Source: Glossina fuscipes
Lineage: Eukaryota; Arthropoda; Insecta; Diptera; Glossinidae
DNA: 64,000 nt
Direction of reading: 5' to 3'
Assembly (NCBI RefSeq): GCF_014805625.2
Contig: NW_023998464.1
Coordinates: 1,904,509-1,968,508, forward strand
This document shows, piece after piece, positions 47,905 to 59,639 of this stretch (positions are counted from its first letter, which is position 1; every line of letters begins with the position of its first letter). The notes beneath the pieces were generated by a model that saw only the letters and a list, made by a program, of their open reading frames with translations, was not told the origin of the DNA and made no database searches. Both the position numbers and the translations under genes were made by a program.

Positions 47905-50005
47905 TTAGAGTTTCAACTTTTTGCTTGACATTGTCGTCTTATCAGGTTTTCTTTTATCCGGTTTACCCGACGTCATTAAATTACTTTGATCTTGTAATTT
48001 AGAGAAAAATGCTTTCGAGGATCCCAAATTCTGGTGATCATTACCGGCAGTGATCTGGAGGAAATGGAAATAAATTGTAAAGATTTTAAGAAAAATGTTA
48101 AGGTTGTAAGTTGGTATCTACCTTTTCCACATTACGTTGCTTCGTTAGATTCTTTATTAACTTCACTTTTTCCTGATTTTTAGATAAAGGAATGCCTAGT
48201 TTTTGGCGCTCCAAAACTTTAGCCTCCAAAGCATTGTGAATAGCTCTTTGCTTGGCCTTCTTCTTTCGTAGGGCACGATTTTTATCGGTTTTCGTACGTT
48301 CCGACTTGCCAAGTAGCTCATGTTTTGGACCACGGAAAATTTCCTCGGGTGCCAACAATTTAGCATCACTAACAGCCACGGGAGCGACTTCTTCCATAGT
48401 TACAGCAGGTGCATTTGTAATTATTTTTGGTTCTGGAGCAACCGGCTTTGGTGTAAAATGAAAATTAGATAAAGCATCCAACTTCACAAATAAATTACGC
48501 ATAAGTTTTCGTATCTCCTGATGTTCCTTTGGTTCCTCCTCCTCATTGCGTTCATGGTTAGGTGTGAGCTTTTCCAATTCTCGTTGATATTCTTTTTCAT
48601 AGATACGGGCCAAGGACTCTTTCGATTTCTCCTGATCCAGGACTAACTGTTTACGATATTCATGGGGCGTTCGAACGGGTCGTACTTTGAACTCAACGTC
48701 ATCCCAAGCCTTATCTTTGATTCGTTGTTTTATAATATCTTCCAAACAACGTGTTGTGTCTTCTGTTATTACAGGAGCGGGTCGTACAGTAGAATCGAAC
48801 TCAAGAATTTCCTCAAGCAGGGAATTTTGAGGACGGCTTGCAGCTACTATTTCACCTTTGAGCTGCCAAGGTTTCTCGCCCAGCATTTCTTCTTCATGAT
48901 CACGAATACGATGTTCTAAACGTGCCTGACGTAATTCGAACGTGGATTTGGGCTGCTCATTTAGTGCGATTTCGGAAACGTTATTTGAATCCGTTTCATC
49001 TTTGCCAAGATCCTCTTCTGAACTAGAACTTTGCAGCTGACATCGTTCGTCATTACTTTTATACACGTCGCTTTTTTCAGTCCATCTTTCACTAAAATAA
49101 TCTTTAGCTTTTCGATTTAACCCGTGGTCGTCGACTTTTGGGTATTTTTTTCCCTCCTCGCCATTCTGTTGGGTGTTGAAAAAGTCTTGATATGCAGCGT
49201 TATCGTAATCACTATTGTCTTCTGCACCTTCTGAGGCTAAAGCACCAAAATCATCGGCGAAATAATCAATGCCATCATCCTCGTCACCTGATAAAACTTT
49301 ACCCGTTTTTCTTCTGGCCTCCTTAGCTTCTTCGGCTTCAAGGAAACTCGTCATTTCATCAAGCTTGAAAAATTCATCATCAACAGCACATTTGCGTGTA
49401 ACTCTTTGAAACTGTTTTTTGATGTTCAGCTCATTGTCTTTACCATCATCATTGTCGTCAAATTCTTCTTCATCTTCTCCCTCGACGTCCTCTTTCTCTG
49501 CAATATCAGCTGCATCCATATCATGTTCTTCCACTTCTTCTCCTTCGTTTTCATATTCGTCTTCTGCTTGCCCCTCCTCCTTTAAGCGTATCTCAAGTTT
49601 ATGTTCGCGTAACGACAAAAACTTAGCAGTTTCATCGACAAAAGCCGGCATTAAAAGATTACTACGCAGTTCCAATTGTTGCCAAATTTGCTCTTCATCC
49701 ATATTTTGGACTACTAATTCCGGCAATATCTCTGGCATTTCCCTTCTTTCTACATCCATACTTACTGTAAACCCATATAATATTTGGATCATTTCCTTTA
49801 TTTTATCATATTTTGACGGCTGAGCCCTAAAGTTGAATGACAATAAATAAAAAAAGAAATTTTTCTTAGCACGTGCGTCTTACACCAAAAATTTGTCCGG
49901 CTCTGCTGTCAGTCGCTGCACAGACTTTGTAAGCTGTTTATATTTGCTTATTGCTCGCTGTTCGGTAGTTTGTTTAGATTTTACTCCTCTTTTAATCTTT
50001 TTCAT
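47905..50005 (-). CDS. Mpp10: U3 small nucleolar ribonucleoprotein Mpp10
   Basis: Minus-strand exons 50005-49884, 49826-48122 and 48054-47905 join in phase to 658 residues. The ATG at 50005 starts [10 protein letters not shown]...AEPDKFLV, spliced via GTAAGA to [19 protein letters not shown]. Seen in order: an N-terminal helical part, long acidic Glu/Asp runs (about 140-210), the family core [20 protein letters not shown] and [10 protein letters not shown], then the conserved C-terminal half ([20 protein letters not shown] with [34 protein letters not shown]), a basic tract, and [13 protein letters not shown] near the end. Mpp10 works in the nucleolus with Imp3 and Imp4 in the U3 processome, which cuts pre-rRNA to make 18S rRNA. 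Similar to Drosophila CG13097. The TTG before the second exon is not a start; it is intron sequence ahead of the acceptor CAACTTTAG. Confidence 0.95.
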
Positions 50006-50009
50006 TGCG

Positions 50010-51725
50010 AAAGGTTTTTTTTTTTAAAATAATTATAAATATGACAATCACTCAATGATGACTTCTTCTTGTTCTTGAAATTCATCTGTTGTTGATTCGC
50101 CGCGTTATAAAAAAAAAGTCCAATGTGAACGCAGGGTTCTTAGTTTGGGCCTTAATAAAGTTGGGGATTAATTTTCGGAGATGTACTTTCTTCTTCTTCT
50201 TCTTCTTCTGTTCTTTAGCAAATTAATTTCCGAAAATTCGCTCGGAGGTGTAAGAAAGGATATATATTTTTGTTATTTTTTTTTGTTTCTCTACAATTCG
50301 TAATTAAATTTAATTTATATCAATGTCTTGTCAATTTTCACGGCTTATACGTCTACAAATTTTTTTTTATTTTTTACAAACCTGTCATTCGGGTCAATAT
50401 AACGAATTCTTGTTTCTCAGGCAGTAATTGCTGTAACGGCGTGAGAATGACTTTGTGTGAAACCTACCAATAAAGGGTGCAGAACATAAGCTTTATAGCT
50501 CATCACTTGAGTCAACTCACGAACCATTTTGTACGGCCTTTCGCATATATTACAGAACTTAATATTAGTTCCAAAACGCTCAATTTTTTTACTTTTAGAA
50601 TTTGTTAAGAAATAAAATTCCAAAAATATAAGCCTTAAAATCTTAAAATAGGAAATAATTATGAATTGTTTAACGATACATTAGACTTGTGCTTCGAATT
50701 TTGTTGAGGTATTTTCAGGAATTGAGTTGAACCTGACAAAGTACCCCATACACCAGTATTCCATTCTTCACAAACCGTTTTGTAATGTAAAACCAGTCCG
50801 CAGGTACATATTTTTTTAAGAGCTTATGATACGCCCACTTGCGTGTTTTGAATACCATGTGTCGTCACATATTATTAAATCAGGACCGAGTCTAACTAAT
50901 GCCTAATACAAATTTTATGTATTAAACGGTGATGGGATTTATCCAATTCGTCATTTCTTAAGTGTTACGACCATCAAACGAAATAATTTATAATTGATCA
51001 ATAAAATACCGCCTTGTTCTCTCCGTTGTAATATAATTCGAGCGCGGGCAATGCATGTTTTGTGCTGGTCAGTTGAACGGAATATGCCGAAATTCCTCGG
51101 CGTAAGGTGTTTAGGATTTGCAGACATTTTAAGAATCCCCATATCGAATTCCGCATAACAGTTCTGTAGGTGTTTACGGGCGTAACTACGAACTACGAAT
51201 TTGGAGAATGTATACTTCAGGATTATATCGCACAAGCAAACTACTTGTAGGGTTTTAAAATGGGTTAAGCCCAAATGCAACCAAAGCCGACTGACGTTTT
51301 GAAACGTGTGATAGATTGAATAACATTGCCAAATAAAAAACGTATGCCGCAGATTTCATGCATTTAATAATTCTTGCTATTTGCGGTGCTCATGAATATG
51401 TCTCCCCCTCGTTACCAGTCACAATCAGGATGCAACATTCATTACGCCGCTTCTCTCGGGATACTTTATCACCATCTTGAGGCGAACGAGGCGGAATATT
51501 TTCATTACTCATTTTTAATTTCATCTAATCAGAGCCAATAAACTTTGGGAATGATGTCTCAACTTACGCAGAATTGCAGATTTAAAAAGATGCAGGATCG
51601 TATTCATTAGTATATTTGTTTCCTAAAATTTTATACGAAATTACATATAAAATTATTTGTCACTGATTTTTGTGTTTAAATTTTGATTCCCCTGCGAGGT
51701 TCTGATGCTCTTAAGTAATCTGTGG
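50010..51725. other. Upstream region of Mpp10 and intergenic DNA
   Basis: Contains a TTC microsatellite at 50186-50209 flanked by short inverted words (AATTTTCGGA near 50172, TCCGAAAATT near 50229). No TATA-like element was assigned for Mpp10. No supported gene is present; the open frames at 50270 and 50951 lack coding character. Confidence 0.4.
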
Positions 51726-51730
51726 AATTT

Positions 51731-52303
51731 TTAATTCAACTTTTTGTATATTTTTCGGCTTAATAGCCGAACAACATGAAGAGGTCTAATAATCTTTCTT
51801 TCACGTGCTGCACAGTTATTCTCTGTTGAGATGAGAACACAATTTTTCATTATGGTTTCCATCATTCGGCTTCTTATATTTTCTTGCATGCTCTCGATAA
51901 TTTGCACAATGCAATAAGAAAACTTTCTTGAATATTTGGAACATTTGCGATAGTCTACATCAATGGTTAGATATTTGGTCCCCCTAATAAGAGCTTCCAT
52001 TTGAGCTTCTTTTATTTTCTCCTCATCTTTGGAGTCGTTTTGATCTACCGTTGGCGCTTTTATAATAAGCGATAAGCACATCTTCTACTTTGCTCTCTTG
52101 CGAATTTATGCGTTTACATCATATCTAATAATTAATCGCAGTACTTGGTTTCCATAAATTGTTCCTGCTTGCGGCAAATTTTTCATCGATACATTATCCC
52201 ATATTCGAACGTTTAATGATACGCAATCTTCCTGACTCAAGTCTATTATTTCTTTACACTCATCGGAATAACCGAGGGCAAAATCGAATGCCACGCCTAT
52301 AAA
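51731..52303 (-). CDS. Hypothetical gene or relic, two frames
   Basis: After an acceptor (CAATTTTTATAG at about 52304) the minus strand reads VAFDFALGYSDECKEIIDLS and QEDCVSLNVRIWDNVSMKNL, to a stop at 52106. A second frame from 52081 (KAPTVDQNDSKDEEKIKEAQ...) runs to 51731. A 60-base intron using a weak donor (CAA|GTACTG) and acceptor AAAGTAG would join them. Composition is protein-like in both parts, but no family is recognised and no upstream exon was found. Confidence 0.25.
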
Positions 52304-53685
52304 AATTGTATAAAACTATTCAGGAGACGTACAAGGAAAGATAAATGCTTATTTTTCATACATACATATATATACAAGATTATATATTACATTTCAAGCA
52401 CAAAAAAAAAAAAATTTAATCTTGTTGTAGTTGTTTTGATAATGCGTTGCGTTTCAGACTAGAAAAGCGTGATTGACCGTTAATACAATAATACTCATCT
52501 CTCTCTCATAGAATAATACTCATCTTTCATTAAAATTTGGAGTGATGTCAATTTTCCTACAATTAGTTGAATTTGATTGTTACTATATAATCTCAAGAAA
52601 TTTTCATGGGCCCCGCCGTGTCTTCGTATGTTTTCGAACATTCTCTTCAGAATATCCTGGCTAAATTTCCAAGGTAGTTCGCTTGCAGCAGCTCTTCTAT
52701 TAATTTTTTTACTGGGTCTAACATGTTTTTTATGTCGGTATGTCGGTTTTCATCGCCGAAATATGTTAACCTGTTATGTAAATCTGATATGATTTCAACC
52801 CAGTTTACCGAAATCCATTTTCTTTGTGGAAAACATTTAATGTTTTATTCGTTTTTTTACGGTATTCTAACACTTCTAATATTTCAAATGTCTGTGTATT
52901 CTGTATATTTTTGAATGTACAAGGTTCATCCGCGGCTTTTGAATTTACGACAGCTTAGTCGCTAAATATAGCGAATGCATACAATTGTCTTGAAGAGTTT
53001 TTGAAACATATCTTTTTCAATGCAATGTGCGAATATTCGTTGTGTTTTTTTAATGGGCTTATATAAATGCCAAGATGGCGTGTTGAGACCGCATCTGTTG
53101 TCAATGAAAGATTTTTTATGTGTCCTATAATAGTTTTACTTGCAATTTAGACCATTTAATAAATTTAACCAATCCTGAAATTTATTTGCAGGTCTTTTTT
53201 CGATAGATTTATCTTTATTATATTTGAAATTTTGCAATGTGCACCCTCTTATAATCCCCATAATAAACATACTAACATACAAAACTAGACTAATAAAAAT
53301 TAATAAAAAAATGTTAATACTATATAATTATAAAAATTTCTAAAAAGAGAAAATAAAAGGTTTTAATTTTCACTCTTTTCCGAAATAAGTATATATAAAA
53401 ATAGTAAAAATTGTTTTTCATTTTGAAAAATTGAAATGCTTTAATCATGCTTATTGAAAAATAATAAGAGGAATTTGTTCAAAGATATGTGTAAGAACTA
53501 TCTTTTTCTTCAATTCAGCAACCAAAATTTCGCTGAGAATCACATCTTTTAATCGGTGAATTCAATTTTATGTCTTCTTCTTCAAGTATTCAAAAAATCC
53601 ACAAACGAAGATTTTTTTGCTATCTCTGTGTTTTATACTAAATATATTAAATAAAAAGAAATTATAGAAAAAGAATTGACATTTT

Positions 53686-53920
53686 TTTTTTTTTTTCTCT
53701 CTCTCTTTTTATTTATTTATACACGAATTATTATTTTTAACCTTTTAATTTATTTTTAAACTTACTTTGTTATTATTATTCTTCTTTTTTCTTCCGTGAC
53801 CAATTTTAAAGCAATTAGTATAAGATTTACTATTAAGATGCACTGAATTCGACTGTAATTTTCTTTAGCTGAATTTCATGTATAAATAGGTAAAAAAGTA
53901 AATAAATAAAGTTGATTTCA
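53686..53920 (+). mobile_element. 3' end of the same LINE family as 23205-23980
   Basis: CTCTCTCTTTTTATTTATTT with ATACACGAATTATTATTTTT, then CAATTAGTATAAGATTTACT and ATTAAGATGCACTG, matches 23761-23935 closely and ends in an A-rich AAATAAATAAA tail. No coding part remains. The surrounding 52310-55780 has no supported gene. Confidence 0.75.
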
Positions 53921-55787
53921 TGGTAAAATATCTCACGGTTTCTACATCTTTTTTTAAATTTTGCTATTATTTGAGAGAAGGAAAGACTATAAGATGAGGT
54001 CATACCCAAACAAAGCAAAAGGGGTTGAAGCATTTATAACATATTTTCCATAACTACACAAGCCGAGAACGAAGATTACTCCAGTTCAAAGACAAATTTG
54101 GAGTAACTGAATAATTGGATCATTTCATGTTGTTTACGCATTAAGGTGTAACTAAGGATTAAGGTTTAGCTTTAGTTTCTAACACAGTGAGATTGTTTGC
54201 GTGAGTTTCCGCCATGTCCTTGTCACTGTTAGCTATAGTTAGCCATTTGGTTACTTATTCAAAAAAGTTATGGCAGACGTAGGACAAAACGCTTCATAAA
54301 TCCTTTGCGAACAAAATTACCTTACAATCCTTTTTTATTGATTTGAAGTGTTATATATCAAGCAATTAAAGCAATAGTTTGCAAAGGTCGTCTTAACACA
54401 TATTGCTCGATCTTTTCACTGAAGATAAAGATTTCTTAATAATATACAAAAAAATTATTTTTTTTTTTATAAAGCAAACCAAAAACATAATTTACAAAGA
54501 AAAGATTCAAGCCAAAAGACTCATTTATCCTCGTTTCCTAATTTTGAAATATATTGAATTCCTTCTTAATATATCTTTTTTTTAAATAGAATTTCTCTCA
54601 TAATATTGTTTTATTCTCGTATAATCAAATATCCACTCGATGGGCTTCGAAGAAAGGACTTCATATACAAAGATTTTTGGTTTTGCGTTCGACTGACATT
54701 TTGGAATTTGGTAAGCGCGCGCTTGAGTTCATGTCGTCACAACATCGGCCTATACTCTCTCAGCTTGTTAGGTCCTTCCATTGCTGTTGCTATTTTATGG
54801 GTATTTTATTTCTCTTTATTTTTTGAATTTAGTACTCTCTCTCTCATTTCATGTAATCCACCCATAGCTTCCATCTATAGCATTCGCATTTTCTTTATAA
54901 AATAATCCCTTTCTCCTTTTCAAATCGAAGCAATGGCAATAATCGATAACCATTGTTATATATATACCATAATTGGTAACCATACTCCAAGAGTATCCTC
55001 CGTCCCTCAGCAGTTACAATTTCAAACTTTGCTTTATGCAAAACGTGCCATTTTTATGCCAATCGTCATCATGTCGTTTACTTTCATTTTTTTCAGTTAC
55101 CTACGATACAGTAAGTGATTGACAGTAAATAATTCTTCCATTTAGCCGTTAAAGAGTACATCCGTCTTCTTTTTAAGGCCTTCGTTACAAATTCAATGTA
55201 TTATTTCAAGAGGCGTCGAAATAATGACAAATAAATGTAACTCAATCTTTCTTACAAAGTAAATTGCAGCAAGGACGAAATTAATCTTGAGTATAGCTCT
55301 TTAGCTCTTCTTAAACAGAGATACAACGTGAAATATTCATGAATTATAAACGTCACTTATGCCCTCATAATTACTTAAGATCTAGAAATAAGTATAAGAA
55401 ATAGCATTTGTTCTCATTGCGTACCCGTTACCGATACATGAATTTCACCTAAGTATTTACAAGCCATTGCGTTTAAAGAAATAGATTAGAGTTTGTATTA
55501 AAAGTTGCTTTGGAATTTGTTCAAATAGATCTGTTCATGATATTATAGCCTATTGCCTCTATGTCGTTCTTCTTTTCGATAGATTTGTCTAACAAGGGAT
55601 GCCATTTTTCCAATCGTTCCGATTCCACTCATTTCTCATCCAAATCCAATTTTTCTTGCTTACATAGTTGGAAGAAGTTGGCATTCCTTTCTCGGATAAC
55701 TCAAGTTTTTAATGCGGTCTGGTCAAACTTTATTTTCATTTGTTTTCGTTGAAAAAAGCTGTTGAAAATAATTTGTTAACAGGAAAA

Positions 55788-57299
55788 ATGCATAGAAATA
55801 CTTTAAAATGGTTAATATTGGGCGGCCTGATACGTACATATTTGGTTAACAGCGAAGTAGGGACGATAATGGCAAATCGTGTAGAAATAGCAACGCCATT
55901 GAATTCTTTCAAAAAAGGTGCTAATTTTTTTTTAGACTTTAAAAAATTTCGCTCATGAATTCTTAACCTTCCAGCACAAGAAGGCATTTATTTACTTAAA
56001 CATAATATTGATCCATACGCCGGCGATATGGTGCATGAAATTCCTCTAATGTTGTGGTTATTGTGGCATGCCATGAATTTATTGCAAGGTTGGCTGCCGT
56101 TGTTGTATGTGATGCTAGACTTAATGACTGCGATAGTTTTGTATAAAACTAGTCAATTATTTGTGCGTAAGAAGCTAAGCGAACAATCGAAAGACCTGGA
56201 GCATTACGCCGCCGGTACTGAAGATTTACAATATCAGCCAATTGATGAACTTACTATGCCTCGCTGTGTGCTGTTAGCCTACCTTTTCAATCCATTAGCA
56301 CTGTTCAATTGTGCAGGTTTAACTTGTACAATTTTTAGCAATTTTCTCTTATCAGTGGCGCTGTATGGATTAGTGGACAGGCGCGCATTGTTATTTTCGT
56401 TATGCGTTGCACTGGAAGCTATGCGCAATATGTACCCTATAGTATTGTTGGCACCAGCTGTTTTAGTTTTTGGTAAAAAGCAAGTCAAGCCTATTGTATA
56501 CTTTTTATTCCTCTTCATTAGCATATGTATGATAATATGCTGGCTTAATTACAAAATAGTCGGCAATTGGCGCTATTTAGATGGTACCTTGGGATTCATG
56601 TAAATACTTTACGACTTTGATTTTTATGTTAAATTTAACTGTCAAAATTTTAGCTTCTTCTATCGTGATCTCCAACCGAATATCGGTTTATTTTGGTATT
56701 TTTTTACGGAAATGTTCGAACATTTTCGAACATTGTTTTTAATAACATTCCAAATGAATGCCACCATATTGTATATGTTACCTCTGACGATGAAAGTACG
56801 TAAAGAGCCGATTTTATTGACTACAATTCTTATTGGATTAATGTCAATATTTAGGGCTTATCCGTGTTTAGGTGATGTTAGTTTCTATTTAGCTTTATTG
56901 CCGCTTTGGAAAAGATCTTTAAAGTGTAAGTACTGATTGAAGTTCAAGTTATTGTGTTTTACAGTTATCGTTCCAGTTTTCTCTTTTACAGTTATGGCTC
57001 ACAATTTTGTAGTATTTTGTCTTTTCTTGGTTTCACTATGTATTCTGCCTACGCTGTGGCATTTATGGATATATTCCGGTTCGGCAAATGCTAATTTTTA
57101 TTTTGGTGCAACATTAGCATTTTCGACGGGTCAGGTATTGCTTATTTCAAAATGTTTACATGTGCGATTCATCATATGTATATTTTAGATCTTCCTAATT
57201 ACCGATTTATTATACGCTCAAGTCAAACGTGAGTTTTGCTTATATCATGGTCTAAAGATTGTTGTCGATGGCAAAGACGCGAAAATTGTGTTGGGTTAA
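55788..57299 (+). CDS. PIG-U: PIG-U, GPI transamidase subunit (CDC91 family)
   Basis: Exons 55788-55917, 55975-56599, 56654-56925, 56992-57134 and 57189-57299 join to 426 residues (human PIGU is about 435). Family landmarks: RVEIATPLNSFKK near the N-terminus, YLFNPLALFNC, PNIGLFWYFFTEMFEHF, AYPCLGDVSFYLALLPLW, LWHLWIYSGSANANFYFG and TGQIFLITDLLYAQVKRE. It is a multi-pass membrane protein of the endoplasmic reticulum that works with GPI8/PIG-K, GAA1, PIG-S and PIG-T to replace C-terminal propeptides with GPI anchors; it is thought to bind the GPI lipid. Exon 4 has two in-phase acceptors (56965 and 56992); the second gives the usual family length. Corresponds to Drosophila CG13089. The start is the first ATG, in the right place relative to family N-termini. 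Confidence 0.94.
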
Positions 57300-59350
57300 T
57301 TGCTAATTTTTGTGCTTTTGTTTCATTTTCTTCTTTGTAAACATTTTTTTTTTCTAATTTGATAGAAACAGTAAATCTTGCGAAAAGTACGCTTTTTTTA
57401 TTCTCTCCTAATTTAATAAATTTGCTGAATATATTGACCGTTTATACGTGTAGTTTTTACTCTACACCTTATGAACGCTTGGCCGCATAACGGCAAAAAT
57501 GAAGTGAATGACCAACAAGCACCAACAAATTCTAGCAAATTTTTAGAAAAAGCAATAGTTGTAAGAACTTTGTATGTATATCCAATCTCCTCCCCGAACG
57601 TTCTCATAAGACAATTTGAAATGATGAAGGACGCAGGAGAAAATAACAAAAGAAAAGCAACAATGTCGCATTCGAATTGATAGGAAATTTGCAAATGAAT
57701 GTAGATATTTGTCAGCAAGTTAATAAAATTCACCGGTGATATACACTTGCATGGCAAAGGGAAGGCGAATACCTCTTCTGTATAACAAAAAAGAAAACAA
57801 GATATGCTTATGTTTTAATTGAATTTTATGATTTATTAAATGCATTTTTATTTTCAATCTATTTTTTTTTTTATTTTCACATCATTTCTTTTGATTTATT
57901 ATATCATATTTGTTAATACTATTTTTATAATTAAACTTAAATAACTTTCAGACTCTTAGCTTTTCAACATTTTTCCTAAATGTATTATAATAAATATTTT
58001 AAGAAAATGAATTTAAGTAAATAAAGTGTTCACAGACACTTTACGTAAGAATAAGCTGGACTAAGAAAGAGTTCATATTCGGCTTAATCCGAAGTTCTTA
58101 ACACCTACCAGTGTCTTCAACCTGTATTTCCCGACGTTACAGATTAATGTTTTCTCTGTTGATTTCTAAACCAAAATAAATAAGTACTGGTCCATTGAGA
58201 TGAATTTGAAATAGATTGATGGTGATTTGAAGGTTTTCGATCGTTTTGCCAATAACTAATTGCTTGCTCTTTTTGCTGTCATTTCGCTTGAACTGTAAAA
58301 CTTACCATTCTGCCTTCGACAGTTGCTGAGAATAGAAAGAGAACAAAGTTGCTTTCATGAACAAAAAGAATACCAATTTAATCACATGTTCATAGTTTGA
58401 ATAGTTTTGATCAGTCGAAAAATAGTTCGTTTCAATTCTTGTCACCCCTCTGGGGACCTTTACATAACTCTGACTTGTTGTGGCAACAAGGGAACCACTT
58501 TTGGGCATATAATTTTCGAAAAAAGGGATTGAAGAATAATATTTGAAAGTGGAAAGGCGTTTTGTGGTTCTTGGAGATTGCAGATTAATGGGGAAACTTA
58601 TTCTTCGAAAGAAAATTCTTCAGACTCTCGTAATTTTCCCGTTTTTCGCTCGAGTTTCTCGCAATACTCCTGTAAAATAATATTCTTCAGCAGAAGATGT
58701 GGATGGCGTTGGATAGGTTAATTTGAATATTTTTTTATTAATAATAGATTATATTTCTTTGGCGAAAAACTCAACTTTTTCCTTCAAGCACTCAGCAGTC
58801 GCGCAAAACTAAATACTTTTTATGTGTACCTTTCAGAAACTCCCCATGCGTTCCGCTGACTATTAAGTTTAAATCATTTTTTTTAGAAGTAAGCTTGCAC
58901 CAAAATCGCATGGCTCCCAAAAACTATTTAAATTGAATATGGTTTTTTTGTATTTTTCAAAACAAAACTTTTGTATCTCCTCAGATATCTTTCCTCTATT
59001 ACCTTTCATTCAACTTCACAAAGAGAATATGTTACAGTAGTTTTCCCCTTTATTTTCTTAGTTTATTATTTATAAATAAACGAAAATATGATAATTCATT
59101 TTACATTGAGTTCATTAATAGGCAATATTGGACAACGTATAATGATCAAACCATCGTTATCGAAAAATAGATGGCAGCATTCTTCCATAGTACTTTGCTT
59201 CTTCTCGACAATGCTTTCAGGCTACCAGCTTCCGCGATTTCCACGGGCGGACGGACACAGAGATAAATAGTAGCAAGCAATAATTTATAGACGCTTCGGT
59301 AATGAATAAACTGCATCATTAATTGTTCTTCTTCAGTATAGACTAGACGT
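57300..59350. other. Downstream of PIG-U, no supported gene
   Basis: AT-rich DNA. Open frames on both strands at 57413-57757 overlap each other and neither shows a family motif. The 3' untranslated region of PIG-U should occupy the first part. Confidence 0.45.
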
Positions 59351-59362
59351 CTCAGTAGTGCA

Positions 59363-59624
59363 TAAATTCACTTCAATTAAAACTTTTTTGAAATCAAAAA
59401 ATTTGGAAATTTGGAAAATTCTGGAAGCAAAAAGAGTGCGTAAATTCACTTCAATTAAAACCTTTTTGAAATCAAAAAATTTGGAAATTTGGAAAATTCT
59501 GGAAGCAAAAAGAGTGCGTAAATTCACTTCAATTAAAACTTTTTTGAAATCAAAAAATTTGGAAATTTGGAAAATTCTTGAAGCAAAAAGAGTGCGTAAA
59601 TTCACTTCAATTAAAACTTTTTTG
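59363..59624 (+). repeat. 78-bp tandem repeat, 3.4 copies, open in frame
   Basis: Copies start at 59363, 59441, 59519 and 59597 (partial, about 28 bases). Each begins TAAATTCACTTCAATTAAAA and ends AAAAAGAGTGCG. The three full copies differ by only a couple of bases. A period of 78 is 26 codons, so a plus-strand frame repeats KFTSIKTFLKSKNLEIWKIL EAKRVR and a minus-strand frame is also open. This alone does not show that it is translated. Confidence 0.92.
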
Positions 59625-59639
59625 CGTCTACTATAATAA

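Noticed and set aside
48252..49823. Plus-strand open frames of 69-134 residues over Mpp10
   Set aside because: They are antisense shadows of the acidic and lysine-rich Mpp10 exon; serine-rich translation is the mirror of its Glu/Asp runs.
49827..49843. TTG start of Mpp10 giving SFNFRAQPS
   Set aside because: This is intron sequence; CAACTTTAG is the acceptor and an upstream exon (50005-49884) supplies an ATG in phase and a family-like N-terminus.
57135..57188. Reading PIG-U through 57134 as VLLISKCLHVRF
   Set aside because: It resembles GQILLIS by chance, but it stops at once; splicing at CAG|GTATTG to ATCTTCCTAATTACC restores the family sequence GQIFLITD.
57413..57757. Opposed open frames downstream of PIG-U
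   Set aside because: Both are open at once in probable 3' untranslated sequence and neither has a family motif.
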